64,000 nucleotides of DNA, taken from Pelagibius sp040217155. GTDB lineage: Bacteria > Pseudomonadota > Alphaproteobacteria > Kiloniellales > Kiloniellaceae. The position numbers and the translations under genes are program-made. The notes under the pieces are model-generated. The model searched no databases. It was not told where the DNA came from and worked only from the letters and a program-made list of their open reading frames with translations. This document shows, one piece after another, positions 1 through 8,546 of the stretch. How positions within the stretch are numbered: the first letter of the stretch is position 1; every line of letters begins with the position of its first letter. The stretch lies in contig JAVJNS010000026.1 in NCBI GenBank assembly GCA_040217155.1, forward strand, positions 1 through 64,000. The letters run 5' to 3'.

Positions 1-197
1 CTCGGAAACCCGCCAGGGCCCTTGGGGGCCGGGCGGCTTTGCGCCAGTACCGGCGGGCTTTGGCTTGACCATAGCGCCGCTATGCCCGGCGCCAAATCCT
101 CTTGGTCCTGACACAAATCCGCTCCGGCAGAATGGTTCAAATCGGGCGCAAAGGGCTCTAGGACCTGGGACGCTGGGAACCAATCCCTTGCGCGATG

Positions 198-500
198 CTA
201 ATCCAGGACGGCTTCCTCAAGCAGTACCGCCCAGCCGGCGCCGTGCATGTCGCGGTCCTCGCGGCTGCCCTGGATGACGGGCCGCGGCAGGCTGAACTTC
301 ACGACGTTCAAGTCGGCGATGTCGAAGCGCTTGATGGCGTCCGCGGGGGCCTTGTACAGCGTCGCCACCGTTCCGGTGGCCAGGCGGGAGGTCACCTTTT
401 CGTAAGCCTGTCGAGAGCCGCAGAAGATGTCGATGGTCAGCCAGAAGGGGCCGGCGTTCTTGGAACGGACCTTCAATACGAGATCAGACAAGCGCGGCAT
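198..500 (-). CDS. DUF4387 family protein (small partner of AtuA-like protein)
   Basis: A 100-residue soluble protein that matches the DUF4387 family from memory, with the characteristic N-terminal stretch LVLKVRSKNAGPFWLTIDIF and no signal peptide or membrane segment. DUF4387 proteins usually lie directly beside an AtuA/DUF1446 protein; some larger proteins carry both domains. Here the start overlaps the end of the AtuA-like gene by 17 nt, so the two are probably translationally coupled and form one complex. It is the last gene of the tctCBA operon. The biochemical role is not established; the context suggests a step in breakdown of a carboxylic acid brought in by TctCBA. Confidence 0.85.
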   Translation of the reverse strand: MPRLSDLVLKVRSKNAGPFWLTIDIFCGSRQAYEKVTSRLATGTVATLYKAPADAIKRFDIADLNVVKFSLPRPVIQGSREDRDMHGAGWAVLLEEAVLD

Positions 501-1854
501 GTCCGACCTCCACCACCTCGAGCCGGAAGGCCGACATCGGTTCCTCCAGCGCCATCACATGGTTCAGCGCGAATTCGTAAAGCGCGCCACGGTCCGTGGT
601 TGCCGGAGAGTAGGGAAAAGCGAAGGTCGGCAGTTCCTCGTTCTCGGTCAGCGGATAGTGCAGCACGAAGGGATTGATGAGCTTGCCGATCTCGGCGGCG
701 ATATCTTGCGTTTCAGCCGTTACGATGCCGAGGACGCCGACCTCGCCGGGCGACCCGGCACGGTTCTCCAGCGTGCCCAGGGTGGCGTCCAGGCCGATGA
801 GGCGGAAATCGAGGTGATAGGTGCCGGGATCCAGCGCCATTCTGGTGCTGATCTCGCCCTGAAGGAAAGTCGAGAGCTCGTCCACCCAGGTCCGCGCCTG
901 GGCGACATAGTGCCCGGCGCGCAGGATCGCGAGAATGGTCGTCTGGTAGCCCGCGATACGCGCGCCCTCGAGCTTCACGGTGTAGGGGCCGGGAAACCAC
1001 TGCGATCCCTCGACCCGCACCCGCCGCTCGTCGAGGGCGCGGTAGCTCGCGCCCCGCACGTCAAGGCGGCCGCCCGGTTCAAGGAGAATGAAGGGATCGG
1101 CATTCTCGTAGAGCATATGCGCGGAGACCGAATGCGGCGTACAGCGCGCGCTCGCCGCCAGAGGTTCTACCGTGAACCCGGTTTCGTCGAAGTCGACCAT
1201 GATGACGCCGGAGGTTGGATTGGTCGAACACAGCGCCCCGCATTCGGCGATCTTGGCGCCGTGCCAGGCGGCGCCCGCGTGATCGCCGCGCCGCAGCGGC
1301 AGCGCGGCGATGGTCGCCGTGTCCGTGGCCCGGCCGCAGATGACGATATCGGCCCCGGTTTCGAGCGCGGCCTGGACCTGCTCGGCGCCGGCCAGCGCGA
1401 CGACGTTGGTCGTGTCCAGAATGCTGTCGGCAGAGATGTCGGGCGCGGGCGCCAGCGGCGCGATGCGGCCTTGGCGCAGCATCGAAACGATCCGCTGCCG
1501 CGGCTGGCTCGAATACAGCAGGGCGACTTTGAGCGCCTGGCCGAGTTCTTCGGCAAGCTCGCGGGTGATCGCCGCCATCCAGTCGACGGTGGCGTCGGTG
1601 CCGCAGGTGCCGGCGGTCCCGAGGACCAGCGGCACGCCGGCCTCGGCGCGCGCCAGCATGAGCTGACGCCACTCCGACTTGGTTGCGGCGCGGGAGTACT
1701 TCGAGACGCCCGCCCCCAGGCTGAAGGGGCCGCTGTCGGTCGAGCCGCCGTCGATGGCGATGATATCGGGCTTGGCCGCGATGCCGCGGGCCAGGGCCGT
1801 ACGGTCGAACCCCAGACCCAAAACACCGGACGGCACGAGAACGCGCGTCGGCAT
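484..1854 (-). CDS. Acyclic terpene utilization AtuA-like protein (DUF1446)
   Basis: A 456-residue cytoplasmic protein resembling the AtuA/DUF1446 family, of usual length. Visible family features are a Gly-rich N-terminal motif (AIDGGSTDSGPF, near residues 33-44), the stretch GTAGTCGTDATVDW (near 99-112) and ICGRATDTATIAALPL near 195. AtuA is needed for citronellol/geranylate catabolism in Pseudomonas, but most homologues lie beside carboxylate transporters and have no assigned reaction. Here it follows tctA by 28 nt and overlaps the DUF4387 gene, so its substrate is probably a metabolite of whatever TctCBA imports. The start has a good ribosome site (GGAAGG) and fits the family N-terminus. 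The rest of the atu cluster (carboxylase, dehydrogenase) is absent, so terpene use should not be assumed. Confidence 0.85.
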   Translation of the reverse strand: MPTRVLVPSGVLGLGFDRTALARGIAAKPDIIAIDGGSTDSGPFSLGAGVSKYSRAATKSEWRQLMLARAEAGVPLVLGTAGTCGTDATVDWMAAITRELAEELGQALKVALLYSSQPRQRIVSMLRQGRIAPLAPAPDISADSILDTTNVVALAGAEQVQAALETGADIVICGRATDTATIAALPLRRGDHAGAAWHGAKIAECGALCSTNPTSGVIMVDFDETGFTVEPLAASARCTPHSVSAHMLYENADPFILLEPGGRLDVRGASYRALDERRVRVEGSQWFPGPYTVKLEGARIAGYQTTILAILRAGHYVAQARTWVDELSTFLQGEISTRMALDPGTYHLDFRLIGLDATLGTLENRAGSPGEVGVLGIVTAETQDIAAEIGKLINPFVLHYPLTENEELPTFAFPYSPATTDRGALYEFALNHVMALEEPMSAFRLEVVEVGHAALV

Positions 1855-1882
1855 AGTATGTTTCCTTCCAGATCTTCGCCGA

Positions 1883-3409
1883 TCAGTCCGGGTCGGCGGG
1901 CAGTTCCATCGCCGGCTGTGGCGGCTTCTTCAGCAGTCCACGCAGGAACATCGGTGCGACAAACCCCAGAACCGCCGCGGTCCAGAGTCCGATCGAGATT
2001 GGCGTCGAAAACAGGAACGTCCAGTCGCCGTCCGAGATCACCATGGCGCGCCGCAGGTTATCCTCCATGGCGTTGCCGAGCAAGATGCCGAGAATCACCG
2101 GCACGGTCGGTATGTCGAGCTTGCGCAGGAAGTAGCCGAGGACGCCGAAGGCGACCATCAAGAGCAGGTCGAAGTAGGATCCGCTGAGCGAGTAGATGCC
2201 GACGAAGGACACCATGGTGACGCCCGGCATCAGCACCCAGCTCGGCACCGTGAGGATTCTCACGAACAGCTTCACCATCGGCACGTTCATCACCAGAAGC
2301 ACGAAATTGGCGATGAACAGCGAGGCGATGAGCCCCCAGACCACCTCGGGCCGGTCGGCGAAGAGGGTCGGGCCGGGCGTGATGTTGAGGGTCATCAGCA
2401 GGGCGAGCAGGACCGCCGTGGTGCCCGAGCCCGGCACGCCGAGCGTGAGCATCGGCACCAGCGCACCGCCGGCGGCGGCGTTGTTGCCGGCCTCCGGTGC
2501 CGCGATCCCCCGCGCATCGCCCTTGCCGAAGCCGGTCTTGTCCCGGGCAAGGCTCCGTTCGGACATATAGGCGAGAAACGAACCGAGCGAGGCGCCGGCG
2601 CCGGGCAGGATACCGGCGACGAATCCGACAGCGGTCGAGCGCGTCATGGTCCAGAACAAGCCGGCGATCTCGCGGAACGGGATCGTCACCTTGTCGAGCT
2701 TGACGCCGATGGCGCTGCTCTTGCCATGACTTTCGATAAAAAAGAACACTTCGGCGATGGCGAAGAGGCCGACGATCGCGACAAGGAAGTCGACGCCGTC
2801 CATCAGGTGCAGATTGCCGTAGGTGAAGCGCGGCATGCCTGATGTGTTGTCGAGGCCGATCATGGCGATGCCGAGCCCAAGGCAGGAAGCCAGGGCGGCT
2901 TTCGCCTGATTGTGCGAAGCGATGCCGCCCAGCGTGCAGAAGGCCAGCAAGTAGAGCGCGAAGTACTCGGCCGGGCCGAAGAGGTAGGCGACCCGGGCGA
3001 GGATCGGCGCCAGGATCATCAATCCGACCGTGGCCCAGAAGGCGCCGTAGAAGGAGGCCACGCCGGAGATCACCAGCGCATCGCCGGCGCGTCCCTGTTT
3101 GGCCATGGGATAGCCGTCCAGGGTGGTCATCATGGCCGGCTCGTCGCCGGGGATATTGAGCAGGATCGAGGAGATCCGGCCGCCGTACATCGCGCCATAG
3201 TAGACGCTCGTCAGGAGGACCAGCGCGGAGGTCGCGTCGAGGCCGAAGGTGAAGGCCAGGGGAATGAGGATCGCCACCCCGTTCGACGGGCCGAGGCCCG
3301 GCAGGGCGCCGATGATGGTGCCGATGAAGGCGCCGCCGACCGCGAGCACCAGGGTCCAGGGCGACAGGGCGACGGAGAAGCCGAGCGCGAGATTCGACAG
3401 AATCTCCAT
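1883..3409 (-). CDS. tctA: Tripartite tricarboxylate transporter large permease TctA
   Basis: A 508-residue polytopic inner-membrane protein, the usual length for TctA. The N-terminal motif GTIIGALPGLGPSNGVAILIP near residues 30-50 and a second repeat with GILPGAGASLGSFLAYMSERS near 265-285 are the paired signature loops of TctA. With TctB and the periplasmic protein TctC it forms a secondary, ion-driven carboxylate importer. It starts 1 nt after tctB and is followed by the AtuA-like gene, so it lies in the middle of one operon. The substrate cannot be read from the permease. The family call is firm. Confidence 0.96.
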   Translation of the reverse strand: MEILSNLALGFSVALSPWTLVLAVGGAFIGTIIGALPGLGPSNGVAILIPLAFTFGLDATSALVLLTSVYYGAMYGGRISSILLNIPGDEPAMMTTLDGYPMAKQGRAGDALVISGVASFYGAFWATVGLMILAPILARVAYLFGPAEYFALYLLAFCTLGGIASHNQAKAALASCLGLGIAMIGLDNTSGMPRFTYGNLHLMDGVDFLVAIVGLFAIAEVFFFIESHGKSSAIGVKLDKVTIPFREIAGLFWTMTRSTAVGFVAGILPGAGASLGSFLAYMSERSLARDKTGFGKGDARGIAAPEAGNNAAAGGALVPMLTLGVPGSGTTAVLLALLMTLNITPGPTLFADRPEVVWGLIASLFIANFVLLVMNVPMVKLFVRILTVPSWVLMPGVTMVSFVGIYSLSGSYFDLLLMVAFGVLGYFLRKLDIPTVPVILGILLGNAMEDNLRRAMVISDGDWTFLFSTPISIGLWTAAVLGFVAPMFLRGLLKKPPQPAMELPADPD

Positions 3410-3410
3410 G

Positions 3411-3857
3411 TCAGACTCCCGTCAGTCCCCGCGGCACGGCGACGAGGCCGAGGCCGAGCACGAATTTGAAAAGAATGAACAGGCCGGCCGACAAGCCAAG
3501 ACCCGTAATCACGGCCGGAACCGGGCGCGGGCTGATCTGGTAACTCAGGATCGCCGCCGCCAATGCCGTGGGGAGGAGGAAGCCGAGCGGCTTTAGTGCA
3601 TAAGCATAGAGCACGAGCACCACAGCCGCCGCGCCGAGCCTGGCCCAGGTCTTCGCCCCGGCCCAGTCGGGATCCGGGTCGGGTCTGACGAGAAACACCA
3701 GGCCGCAGATCATCGTGATGCCGCCGACGATATAAGGGAAGGTCTTCGACCCGACGGGATCGGACAGGAAACTGGTTTGAAGTTGTGCGGCGCTTACGAT
3801 GTACGCAAGCGCCGCGACAACCGTGACCAGACCAAGGATCCGGTCGGATCGGATCAC
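3411..3857 (-). CDS. tctB: Tripartite tricarboxylate transporter small permease TctB
   Basis: A 148-residue membrane protein with about four hydrophobic segments (near residues 8-25, 43-58, 74-105 and 115-140), matching the size and topology of TctB, the small membrane subunit of TTT carboxylate importers. The motif SKTFPYIVGG near residue 40 is typical of the family. Its ATG overlaps the stop of tctC by 4 nt and its stop lies 1 nt before tctA, which points to translational coupling and fixed stoichiometry. Sequence conservation in this family is low, so the assignment rests on topology and position as much as on sequence. Confidence 0.93.
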   Translation of the reverse strand: MIRSDRILGLVTVVAALAYIVSAAQLQTSFLSDPVGSKTFPYIVGGITMICGLVFLVRPDPDPDWAGAKTWARLGAAAVVLVLYAYALKPLGFLLPTALAAAILSYQISPRPVPAVITGLGLSAGLFILFKFVLGLGLVAVPRGLTGV

Positions 3858-4819
3858 TGAATGACCCCGATTTCCCTCGAGAGATCGGCGGTGTCAGCGA
3901 CGACCTGATCGACCCAGGATTGGAAATCGCCGCCCACCTTGGTGAAGGGCGCCAGACCGTTCGCGGCCATGGCTTCTTTCCACTCGGCGCTCTCGGCGAC
4001 GGCCTTCAGCTTGGCGGCCCAGGCCTCGAAGTCGGCGTCGGAGATGTTCTTGGGCACATAGAGGCCGCGCCAGTTGACGGCGACGACGTCGTAGCCCTGC
4101 TCGCGGGCGGTTGGAATGTCCTCGAAGCCCGGCACCCGCTCCTCGGTCAGCACCGCGAGCGCGCGCACTTCGCCGGACTTCAGGAAGCCGACGATCTCGG
4201 ACATGTCGCCGGTCATCGCCTGGGTGAAACCACCGATGGTCTGGGTGATCGCATCCGCGCCGCCGTCGACACCGATGTACTTGACAGACTTGATGTCGCT
4301 AAAACCGGCTTTCTTGAGGATCAGAAGCGGCTTCAGGTGATCGAATCCGCCGGCGGCCGAGCCGCCCGCGAAGGTGACCGAGCTGGGATTGGCCTTGATC
4401 GCCTCAACGAGGTCTTTGAGGTTCTTGTAGGGGCTGTCCTTCGCCACCACGATGACCCCCGGATCGGCGCCGATCGCGCCGACGAAGCGCACCTGGTCCG
4501 CCGTCGCGCCGCCATAGGCGTTTTGAGCGAGCCGCGTCGTGGTCGCCGAGGAGGCGGCGATGATCAGGTCGGCGTCGGATTTGCGCTCGTTCACCACATG
4601 ACTGAACGCGAGGCCGCCGCCGGCCCCGGCCATGTTGGTGACCTGGACAGGCGTATCGACCTGCTTGATGTCGTAGAGAATCTTGCCGATCTGCCGGCAG
4701 GTGAAGTCCCAGCCGCCGCCGGGGTTGGCCGGTGCGATGCACTCGGTCGCCGAGGCGGGAACCGCCACCGACACGGATAGAAGCGCGCCCGCCGCCAGGC
4801 GGGTAAAGAACGTTTTCAT
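3854..4819 (-). CDS. tctC: Tripartite tricarboxylate transporter substrate-binding protein TctC (Bug family)
   Basis: A 321-residue periplasmic binding protein of the Bug/TctC family. The chosen ATG follows a strong ribosome site (GGAGGATTCC) and opens a clear signal peptide (residues 1-24, cleavage after VPASA). The mature protein begins with TECIAPANPGGGWDFTCRQI, the Bug-family PANPGGGWD motif that binds the proximal carboxylate. VTFAGGSAAGGFDHL near residue 150 forms the second binding loop. An in-frame upstream extension of 30 codons would bury the signal peptide and is rejected. It is first in the tctCBA operon, and a TTGACA-type promoter lies about 80 nt upstream. The ligand is probably a di- or tricarboxylate, but is not identifiable from sequence. 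Confidence 0.95.
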   Translation of the reverse strand: MKTFFTRLAAGALLSVSVAVPASATECIAPANPGGGWDFTCRQIGKILYDIKQVDTPVQVTNMAGAGGGLAFSHVVNERKSDADLIIAASSATTTRLAQNAYGGATADQVRFVGAIGADPGVIVVAKDSPYKNLKDLVEAIKANPSSVTFAGGSAAGGFDHLKPLLILKKAGFSDIKSVKYIGVDGGADAITQTIGGFTQAMTGDMSEIVGFLKSGEVRALAVLTEERVPGFEDIPTAREQGYDVVAVNWRGLYVPKNISDADFEAWAAKLKAVAESAEWKEAMAANGLAPFTKVGGDFQSWVDQVVADTADLSREIGVIQ

Positions 4820-4895
4820 TGGAATCCTCCCTAAGTGGTCTTTGTCGACCGGGCCGACGTTAATTGTACGGATCCATCGGCGTTTCATGACGAAA

Positions 4896-4924
4896 TTACC
4901 AATGGACAAGCGACAGATGTCAAA
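4896..4924 (-). promoter_or_regulatory. Predicted sigma-70 promoter of the tctCBA operon
   Basis: On the minus strand a perfect -35 box TTGACA (4924-4919), a 17-nt spacer and a -10-like GGTAAT (4901-4896, 4 of 6 consensus) lie 77 nt or more before the tctC start codon. The predicted transcript would have a leader of roughly 70 nt. The -10 box is weak, as expected for a promoter that needs an activator such as the divergently encoded TctD-like regulator. Confidence 0.5.
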
Positions 4925-4992
4925 CAGTTATTCGGTATGCGGGTGATTTTGCGTCGGCCCGGGCCCGGCAGGCCACCCGGCGCCGTCCCCTC

Positions 4993-5046
4993 TGCCGCGG
5001 CGTTCCTGCCGCGGCCCGCCCCTCTGGCGCGGCCTTCGTGCCGCGG
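4993..5046. repeat. Four TGCCGCGG-like direct repeats in the tctC/regulator gap
   Basis: TGCCGCGG occurs at 4993, 5007 and 5039, with a one-base variant TGGCGCGG at 5025. The spacing is 14, 18 and 14 bp, so the array is also a 32-bp direct repeat with 20 of 23 leading bases matching. OmpR-class regulators often bind direct repeats, and the array sits between the two divergent operons, so it is a candidate regulator site. In GC-rich DNA chance must be considered. Confidence 0.4.
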
Positions 5047-5212
5047 CTCAAGGGAACCTTTCGCAATCTTTCCTCCCAATGCATTATTGACGGGAAATCG
5101 CCCGTATTCGTTGGGTCCGACCTTAGTGCGGCAAACTGACGCCAACCTGTCGCGCGCGATTCCGGCAGGCGGAGGCGGCTTATTTGATGGCAACGGGGTG
5201 GAACGGGCGGCG

Positions 5213-5943
<731 letters not shown>

Positions 5944-5947
<4 letters not shown>

Positions 5948-7338
5948 CCGCCACCTGGTCCCTGCGCCAGCGCCTGCTGGGGCAACTGCTGCTGGTGTTC
6001 TCGGGCCTCGCGGTGCTGCTCTATCTCTCGGTGCAGGCGGTCGCCGGGCGGGCGGCGGATTCGACCCAGGACACCATCCTCGGCGCCTCGGCCATCGCCA
6101 TCGCCGAGCAGGTGCGCGTCGCCGACGGCGAGCTCACCGTCGATCTGCCCTACGCCGCCCTGGAGATGCTCGGGCTGTCCGGCGAAGACCGCGTGTTCTA
6201 CCGCATCGCCACCAGCGGCGGCCTGCTGATCACCGGCTATGACGACCTGCCGAGCGGCGCCCTGCCGGCGCGGGAGGACGCCCCGCAATTCTTCACCGAC
6301 AGCTATCGCGGCGACACCGTCAGGGTGGCCACGGCGCGGCGCTCGGTCCTGACCAGCGACCAGCGCGCGACGGTGCTGATCAGCGTCGCCCAGACCCGCG
6401 AATCCTTCGGTGCCCTGGCCAGCAACATCGCGCTGTCGGCGGCCGGCGTCGGCCTCGGTTTCCTGGCCCTGGCCGGGCTGCTGGCCTGGATCGCCATCTC
6501 CCGCGCCCTCAGGCCCGTGCAGGCGATCGAGCGCGCCCTGGCCGAGCGCGCCAGCGACGACTTCTCGCCGATCGAAACCGCCGCGCCGCGCGAGATCGTG
6601 CCGCTGATCGATGCCATCAACGACTTCGTCGAACGGCTGCGCCTGACCCTCGACACCAGCCAGCAGTTCATCGCCGAGGCGGCGCACCGCATCCGCACGC
6701 CGCTGGCCGCCCTGAAGGCGCAGGCCGAGGTGGCGCTGCGCGACGGCGCCAAGGCCGGCGGCGGCCAGGCCGGTACCGAGAGCCTGCGGCGCATGCGCCG
6801 CGCCGCCGACGAGACCTCGCAGCTGACCACGCAATTGCTGACCCAGGCGATGGTCGCCTACCGCGCCGAGCGGGCCGAGCGCCAACGCCTGTCGCTGGCC
6901 GCCCTGGCGCGCAGCGCCGCGCGCGATCTGGAGGTGACGGCGGAGATGCGGGGCATCGATTTCCGCCTCGACCTGCAGGAGGGCGCCGAGATCCTGGGCG
7001 ACGAGATCGCCCTGCTGGAGGCGATCCGCAACGGCCTCGACAACGCCATCAAGTACGGCCCGCCCGACGACTTTATCGAAGTCGCCGTGCGCGCCGGCAA
7101 GACGCCGGAGATTGTCATCGCCGACCATGGGCCGGGCATCGCCGCGCGGGAACGCGACCTGGTCTTCGAGCGCTTCCGGCGCGGCGGCGCGGCGGCGCGG
7201 ACCCTGGGCTCCGGCCTCGGCCTTTCCATCGTCCGCCAGGTCATGCTGGCGCACCGCGGCCGGGTGCGGCTGGAGGACAACGAACCCCAGGGCCTGCGCC
7301 TGCGGCTGACCTTCCCGGCCCCGCGGACGAAGTCATGA
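5944..7338 (+). CDS. TctE-like sensor histidine kinase
   Basis: A 464-residue membrane sensor kinase. A first transmembrane helix (about 12-33) is followed by a short periplasmic domain with the pattern of the 2CSK_N sensor domain of TctE kinases (TILGASAIAIAEQV, VDLPYAALEML and FYRIATSGGLLITGYDDLP, about 44-103). A second helix lies at about 162-186, followed by a HAMP-like linker. The H-box FIAEAAHRIRTPLAAL puts the phosphorylated histidine at H248. N-box (RNGLDNAIKYGP) and G-boxes (ADHGPGIA, GSGLGLSIV) are intact. It overlaps the regulator by ATGA and is followed by a binding-protein gene through an unusual 14-bp duplication. It probably senses a carboxylate, directly or through that binding protein. 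Confidence 0.94.
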
Positions 7339-7362
7339 GGAGACGGCCATGAGGAGACGGCC
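7335..7362 (+). repeat. Perfect 14-bp tandem duplication carrying a ribosome site and ATG
   Basis: The unit ATGAGGAGACGGCC occurs twice without mismatch, directly before the ATG at 7363. Each unit begins with an ATG and contains AGGAG seven bases before the next ATG. The kinase stop overlaps the first ATG (ATGA), that ATG opens a five-codon frame whose TGA overlaps the second ATG, and the second five-codon frame ends overlapping the start of the binding-protein gene. Confidence 0.95.
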
Positions 7363-8436
7363 ATGACGAAGCGCCTCGCGCCGCTGCTCGCGGTCTTCGC
7401 CCTGACCCTGGCCCACGGCCCGGCCGGCGCCGTCGAGATCGAGGCGCGGCGCGACTACCCGGCTCTGGATGCCGGCGCGGCGGCCGCCGCGCTGCACATC
7501 ATCGGCACCACTGAGGCCGAGGTCATGGAGGGCCTGATCGACGGCTACCGCCAGCAGTCGCGCGGCGTCGCCGTGGTCTATCATCAGGCGACCAGCCGCA
7601 GCGTCTATCAGGCGGTGGAGGGCAACGAGCCGGACGCCGAAGCGCCGGGGGCGGGCGCGCGCTACGATCTCGCCATTTCCTCGGCCATGGACCTGCAGAT
7701 CAAGCTGGTGAACGACGGCCGCGCCAGGGCGCACCGCTCGGTCGCCACCGCGCGCCTGCCGCGCTGGGCGAGCTGGCGCGACCGCATCTTCGGTTTCACC
7801 CGCGAGCCGGCGGTGATCGCCTACAACACCCTGGCCTTCGCCGGCATGGCGGTACCGCAGTCGCGCTTCGAGCTGGTCAACCTGCTGCGCCGCGAGCCCG
7901 AACGCTTCAAGGGCCGCATCGCCACCTACGATCCCAACGTCAGCGGCCTCGGCTATCTCTTCGCCACCCAGGACAGTCTGCAGTCCGATACCTACTGGCG
8001 GCTGATGGAGATATTCGGCAACCTCTCGGCGCAGTTGTCGTGCTGCTCCGGCGAGATGCTCGACCGCCTGGCCAGCGGCGAGATCGCCCTGGCCTACAAC
8101 GTGCTCGGCTCCTACGCCGAGGCGTGGCGCGACGCCGGGGCGCCGATCGGCATCGTGCTGCCCAGCGACTATACCCTGCTGATGGTGCGCACGGCGCTGA
8201 TCCCGACGACCAGCGACAACGCCGCCGCCGCCGCCGACTTCATCGACTACCTGCTGTCCGACGAGGGCCAGCGCATCATCGCCCACGAGGCGATCCTCAG
8301 CCCGGCCCTGCCGGACGGCGTCGAAACCGCGCTGGTGCCGGTGCGCCTCGGCCCCGGCCTGCTGGTCTACCTCGACGCCCTGAAGCGCCGCGCCTTCCTC
8401 TCGGAATGGGCCAGCGCGGTGACCGAGCGGCGCTAG
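7363..8436 (+). CDS. Periplasmic solute-binding protein, PgtC/Fbp-like, without a permease
   Basis: A 357-residue exported protein with a signal peptide (about residues 1-23, cleavage after PAGA). The mature part has the features of ABC-type binding proteins of the iron / phosphoglycerate regulatory (PgtC-like) group: a lobe-1 pattern around YDLAISSAMDLQIKL, a PAVIAYNTLAFAG hinge-like stretch near 146, and FIDYLLSDEGQRIIA near the C-terminus. No ABC permease or ATPase lies nearby; it is cotranscribed with the regulator/kinase pair. In Salmonella pgtABC an exported PgtC protein works with the PgtA/PgtB two-component pair to control phosphoglycerate transport, so a ligand-presenting co-sensor is the best reading. 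The ligand is unknown, and an import role with a distant permease cannot be excluded. Confidence 0.82.
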   Translation: MTKRLAPLLAVFALTLAHGPAGAVEIEARRDYPALDAGAAAAALHIIGTTEAEVMEGLIDGYRQQSRGVAVVYHQATSRSVYQAVEGNEPDAEAPGAGARYDLAISSAMDLQIKLVNDGRARAHRSVATARLPRWASWRDRIFGFTREPAVIAYNTLAFAGMAVPQSRFELVNLLRREPERFKGRIATYDPNVSGLGYLFATQDSLQSDTYWRLMEIFGNLSAQLSCCSGEMLDRLASGEIALAYNVLGSYAEAWRDAGAPIGIVLPSDYTLLMVRTALIPTTSDNAAAAADFIDYLLSDEGQRIIAHEAILSPALPDGVETALVPVRLGPGLLVYLDALKRRAFLSEWASAVTERR

Positions 8437-8464
8437 GGGGAGGGGCGCCGGGCCGCGCGCGACA

Positions 8465-8519
8465 TTGAGCGGTCGTCCCCGGCCAGTGTTATAGTCATCT
8501 ACTTCGCGAAAGTTTCGCG
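8465..8519 (+). promoter_or_regulatory. Predicted promoter and perfect 15-bp palindromic operator of the GMC oxidoreductase gene
   Basis: A TTGAGC -35-like box (8465-8470) and TATAGT -10-like box (8490-8495) are 19 bp apart. Just downstream, CGCGAAAGTTTCGCG (8505-8519) is a perfect 7-1-7 inverted repeat centred 35 bp before the ATG at 8547. A palindrome at the transcription start is the classic position for a repressor operator. No adjacent regulator gene names the protein. Confidence 0.5.
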
Positions 8520-8546
8520 GCGCAACGCGAGTAGAGGAAAGCGGGA

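Larger units (their letters stand above)
4820..5212. other. Divergent intergenic region between tctC and the TctD-like regulator
   Basis: This 393-bp gap separates the tctC start from the start of the divergent response-regulator gene. It holds the predicted tctC promoter (4896-4924) and a cluster of GC-rich direct repeats (4993-5046). The reading frame of the regulator stays open across most of the gap, but has no family similarity before 5213. No convincing promoter for the rightward operon was found. Confidence 0.6.

Noticed and set aside
1..197. Leading stretch with short open frames
   Set aside because: No motif, ribosome site or family match; may hold the end of a transcript but nothing can be supported.
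427..2187. 586-codon plus-strand open frame
   Set aside because: Antisense to the AtuA-like and tctA genes; composition is Arg/Gly/Ala-rich with no family motif. Typical GC-rich shadow frame.
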